NCBI RefSeq assembly: GCF_030272615.1
Contig: NC_081409.1
Location: 238,415,832 to 238,479,831, forward strand
DNA: 64,000 nucleotides
Direction of reading: 5' to 3'
From: Cryptomeria japonica
Lineage: Eukaryota; Streptophyta; Pinopsida; Cupressales; Cupressaceae
The notes beneath the pieces are model-generated. The model was not told the origin of the DNA, made no database searches, and saw only the letters and a program-made list of their open reading frames with translations. Every line of letters starts with the position of its first letter. The first letter of the stretch is position 1. Position numbers and translations under genes: made by a program. This document shows positions 60,098 to 64,000 of this stretch, piece by piece.

Positions 60098-61615
60098 TGA
60101 TAGTTTTGATACTTAATGTAAAGTACAGATGCCAATAGCTAACAAGATGAGAGGGGGGGGGTGAATTATACAAACTTAATCTTCCATAAAATTAACAGAT
60201 TCAACCACGATAACTTATACTTCAGTAATATAACCAAAACTGCTAAACATGCAAACTTATGAACACATAATCATAATAACACTCATAACACCATATTTAA
60301 CGTGGAAACCCAAATAGGGAAAAACCACTATGGGATTTCGGACCCACTAAGAAATATACTCTTTTAGAGTATGCTCGTTTAAAAGCAAATCCTGTTAAAG
60401 ATTACAAACACATTGCTAGATGTGACCCAGTTAAGGGATTTCCCTCAAATGTGTTAGGATCTTCACTTTGTTAGAAGTGACCTTATCAAAGGATTTCAAA
60501 CACTCACTTAGAATGTTACCTTGCTGGAGGGTTTACATATAAGACTGTTAAGTCCACTTGGTTTTGAGATTTTCTGTCACTTACAACATAACAGTAATAA
60601 AAATCTATCTGCAACTTCACATCTAAAATGCTAAAGCAGATTCTTATTTGCTCAAAACAATCTAGTCATAGGACTTATCTGTCCCTCTGCTGGGCTCTCT
60701 ACTCTGTTATTCAAACAGGTCTTCATGCTTCTATGCTCGGTAATCACTATGTAGCATCCCTGTGCATACACTTGCCTGCATACATTGTTTATTAACAATT
60801 CCTTATTTATAAACAACTGCTAACCGCTAAATCTCCTTGATCACATTTCCCATGATCAATCTTAGCCATCAGATCTTCAAACTTGACTAGGTTCAATGTA
60901 TCCTTTCGATCTGAAAATGTTTTACCTTACCTCGGGACTTGCATTCCCTTCTTGGAACTTGCATAAGGTTATTGCGGTTCAATCTGTGCTGTAGATCTTC
61001 CTGCCGATTTTCCTTTGCCATAGATCCTTAACAAACTTTATGCATGACATACCAATTATTTATACATCTCCAGCTAATCATTGTCCTTTATTAAATAATG
61101 CTTTTATCCATCCAATGCGCACTATCATAACTCGGTTGCAACTCGGTAAATACTAAACTTTACTCGGTAGACATTCTGCCTTCATTAACCGATATCGATA
61201 ACCTTAGGGTTTTCCTACTAGGTTCCTTGCTCGGTGACATAGTATAGTATAAACCTTACAATAAACAACATTGTAGAATATCAAAACAATCTAAACATCA
61301 TGATCTCATCATTGTCTAACTCGGTAATAGTTGCGCATTGAAAAACTTATTTCTTCTCTTATTCATCACATTCTTTCTGTGTCTTTTACCGACATCTTAA
61401 TTCTCTTCAAATCAATCTTCTCAAGATATGGCAACATCATACTAAATCAGATAATCAATTTCTTGACATCAATGACAAAATAATGTTATAAAGATAGTTA
61501 TCATCCTTCTTCAGTTATATCAACAATCTTCAACAACCTTCTCAATATCCTTATTGAATATCAACAATCTCCTGATATTGAAATGCCAACAATCTTTCTT
61601 ACTGTAATGCCGACA
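60098..61615 (-). repeat. Family C LTR 3 (1518 bp)
   Basis: 5' LTR of element 2. Minus strand starts TGTCGGCATTACAG (the other copies have TGTTGG) and ends AAACTATCA. The TATA-like TTTATAAATAAGG is kept (about 60801-60813). Followed on the right by the target duplication tacaa. Confidence 0.9.
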
Positions 61616-61620
61616 TACAA

Positions 61621-61990
61621 TACATAGTTGTAGTACGATGTCCTCATAAAAGAGGGTTTCCTTGTAAGGAAATAAAACTCAACATGACCTCTACCATCAA
61701 AACTATGACCTAATGATGAATGAATAGTTCATATTTACCATGTAAAAATTTAAAATTTCAAAACTATGCATCTAAAATTTGGCTTCAAGGGTGCTACCCT
61801 CAAACTATCAAGTTTTTTTTGTGAGAAAATACCCTTAAATCCTCTCTAATGGGATGGTGAACCTAAACCCTAAAAGTGGGAGAGGGGTAAAACCTCCTTC
61901 ACCCTCGAAAATGAAATGGGATCCAAACATGGTTGCAAAAACTACCCAAAAATTAAATACCATTATTAAGATAAAGCTCCACAACCAACA
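61621..61990 (-). repeat. Family B shared LTR, 5' part (split by the C array)
   Basis: Continues the LTR broken at 42283 and ends (plus strand) CACAACCAACA, matching CATAACCAACA at 33631. The block 'cctctaccatc', 'ttaccatgtaaa' and 'aaaatttggcttcaaggg' aligns with 33338-33440. Joined with 42045-42283 it makes about 610 bp, in line with the 593-bp left LTR. Confidence 0.82.
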
Positions 61991-64000
61991 ATCAACCACT
62001 TGGATACTAATAAGGAAGATAACTAGGCTTCATACCAATAATATCCCACTGAGAGAGTTACTATAGAAACTTCACTACTATTGTACCTACTAGACTAGAC
62101 TCCAACTTTGGACTTGGCAAGTTTCTCATCTGCATCATTATCCTTGAAGACCAACTAAAACTAAGCAATAAATCTCTTTTTCCCAAGTTATGGGCTTTCT
62201 GAACATGTTTATATGATTTTGGCTAATGCGTATGTTTTCCAACTTCAACTATCCATCTTCAAAAACTAATCATATAAAATGATACTTGAGGTATATATGT
62301 GTATTCTTAGAATGAATGGTTGAGTTCTTTGCAAGATGAATGGATTTTTTCCATCACTATACAACCTACTATTCTTTTGCTTCTTTCTCAATTCCTCCAT
62401 ACAAATTTGTAACTAAATCATCTCTTTACTAGCCTCTATAGCAATTATATATTTTGCTTCTATTGTTGAAAGTGAAACAAACTTTTGCAATCTTGAAATC
62501 CAACTATCTATTATTATAGCTACAGTAAAAGAATACACTATGGTGCTCCTCTTTCTCTCTATATCACATACCAAATTTGAATTAGCATATCCTTGTAGAG
62601 TAGATTTAGAACTTCCATAACATAACTATTAGGTAGTAGTACCTCTCAAATACTTAAGAATCCAATTTATGTCATTCCAATTCTCTTTTATTGGATTGTT
62701 CATATACACGCTCACAACTCCCGCTACATGTGTAATATCCATCCTTATGCATGCAATCACATACATCTAGTTTCCAATTGTTAATAATTATGGAACCTTG
62801 TACATGTAGTTTATCCCTCTTGTGTCTAAGGACACATGTACTTAGTCAATTTGAAATGGCTTAGAAAAGGCGTACTAACTAATTTGACATCCTACATTTG
62901 ACATCTTTTCAACACCTCTATGTATTCACTCTAACATAGTGTTAATTTACGATTTTCCTTATCACTAGTTATTCTCATACCGATGATTTCTTTGCAACAC
63001 CTAGAAGTTTCATTGCAAATGAATTAGATAAAAAAATAATCATATTTTACTATGCATGTTAGACCCTAAAACAAGCATGTCATCTACATATAATAACAAG
63101 ATAATATAGCTACAATTATCTAGTCTCTTGAAATAAACATAGTGGTCATAGATATATCGACTATAACCTTGTTTTGTAATATAAACATATAAAATTTCAA
63201 ATAACATTGTCATTGATATTTATTTAGGTTATACAAGCTCTTCTTCAACCTACATACTAAGTTATCCTTCCCTTTGACCTCATACCCATGAGTTTGATGC
63301 ATACAAAACATTTCCCCAAAATCCCCATGGAGAATAGTTGACTTTACATCTAATTGTTCAAAATGCAAACCTTATACTATCACTGGAATAAAAATAGTTC
63401 TAATTGAAGCCATTTTAATAATAGGAGAAAATATTTCTTCAAAATATATGCCTTTGTTCTATGCAAAACCTTTGACAACAATTATTTCCTTGTACATCCT
63501 TTTTCCTCCATCTTCTTCCTTCATCTTCTAAACCCACTTGTTTTTCAATTATCTTCTTCTTCATAAATTTTTGGTTCACCAAAATCAATCAACAATACAT
63601 TAATACAACAAAAAAGAGTATCGTTCAATGGGTCTACTTAATCTAGTTGATAATCTTGTAAGATTTTGAGATATCCAATATTCTTGTGTATGAAAATTTT
63701 AACTTTTTGGTAACTTTGGAACTTCATTTTTTGTGATCTCTTCAAGAACCATATATTCTATGTTTATCTTTTCCTATTTTTTCTTGTAACTAATATTTGT
63801 ACATGACCAAGTCTCAGTGAATATCATATCTTTACTCCTAATGATTTTTTGATATACATAATTCTATAAGAGATAACCAAAATCCTTAACTCGACATCAA
63901 ATAAAATTACGCTTCTTGGATTTTGCCTCAAGTTGTATTCTATTTCCTATAACAATATGGAAAAATGATTCACAACCAATTTTCTTTAGAAATGATTAGT
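61991..64000 (-). mobile_element. Second family B copia element, 3' internal part (runs off the window)
   Basis: Right of the shared LTR, in the same orientation, lies a new 3' internal end: a purine-tract-like caagtggttgat (minus strand), RNase H with VSLSTIEAKYIIAIEASK (about 62425-62480), the RRSTIVYSF-like region (about 62530-62580), and RT with HFEQLDVKSTILHGDF (about 63320-63370). It aligns with 33632-33900 and 36369-38000 of the first B element, without its solo LTR. Heavily decayed. The gag end lies outside. Confidence 0.8.

Larger units (their letters stand above)
42284..61615 (-). mobile_element. Tandem copia family C array: LTR-internal-LTR-internal-LTR, TSD tacaa
   Basis: Three LTRs (42284-43827, 53677-55328, 60098-61615) alternate with two internal regions, all on the minus strand. 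The outer ends are flanked by the same 5-bp duplication tacaa (42279-42283, 61616-61620), so the whole block occupies one insertion site in the family B LTR. Only the central LTR is shared. This is what unequal recombination between LTRs of two allelic or sister copies produces. Confidence 0.88.

Overview
This window looks like intergenic DNA from a large, repeat-rich seed-plant genome. A gymnosperm (conifer-like) origin is my inference. It rests on the very low gene density, the many old and decayed Ty1/copia elements, the solo LTRs, the tRNA-like SINEs and one plant-specific peptide gene; no taxonomic marker gene is present. No rRNA gene, functional tRNA gene, CRISPR array or prokaryotic operon was seen.

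The only convincing host gene is a small CLE (CLAVATA3/ESR-related) signalling-peptide gene at 24157-24456 (+). It has a hydrophobic N-terminal segment and a 13-residue CLE motif at the extreme C terminus. A short upstream ORF sits in its leader, and a SINE insertion with long target-site duplications lies about 0.5 kb upstream.

Layout. 1-1011: 3' end and 3' LTR of a copia element inserted into the gag of a second copia element, whose decayed gag-pol and 3' LTR occupy 1012-5511 (+). 5512-11198: LTR-like sequence, then two ~1.27-kb direct repeats; copy 1 is interrupted by a 923-bp solo LTR (TSD gatac) and copy 2 by a tRNA-derived SINE (TSD agccct). 11199-23229: AT-rich DNA with solo LTRs (13516-14884, TSD atgtg; 15720-16453, imperfect TSD), a dimer of tRNA-like SINE units (16856-17209, -) and a decayed copia LTR (18316-19126). 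23230-26700: SINEs and the CLE locus. 26700-29460: tandem duplications. 29461-31613: nothing recognisable apart from a faint SINE-like motif.

31614 to the window end is a deep nest. A minus-strand copia family (B) is arranged LTR-internal-LTR-internal, with one LTR shared by two elements. Its left LTR contains a solo LTR (31647-33066, TSD gtaat), its internal region contains another (33907-36368) plus a 1.95-kb internal tandem duplication, and its shared LTR is split by a 19.3-kb insertion (42284-61615, TSD tacaa). That insertion is itself a tandem array of another minus-strand copia family (C), LTR-internal-LTR-internal-LTR. Inside its first internal region lies a 5.1-kb non-coding TG..CA element (45895-50987, TSD ctatc). 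Every gag-pol copy is broken by stops, frameshifts or lost catalytic residues, so no element here looks autonomous. I found no convincing evidence of a wholly new biological system. The most notable structures are the two interlocked tandem LTR-element arrays, the dimeric SINE and the CLE locus.
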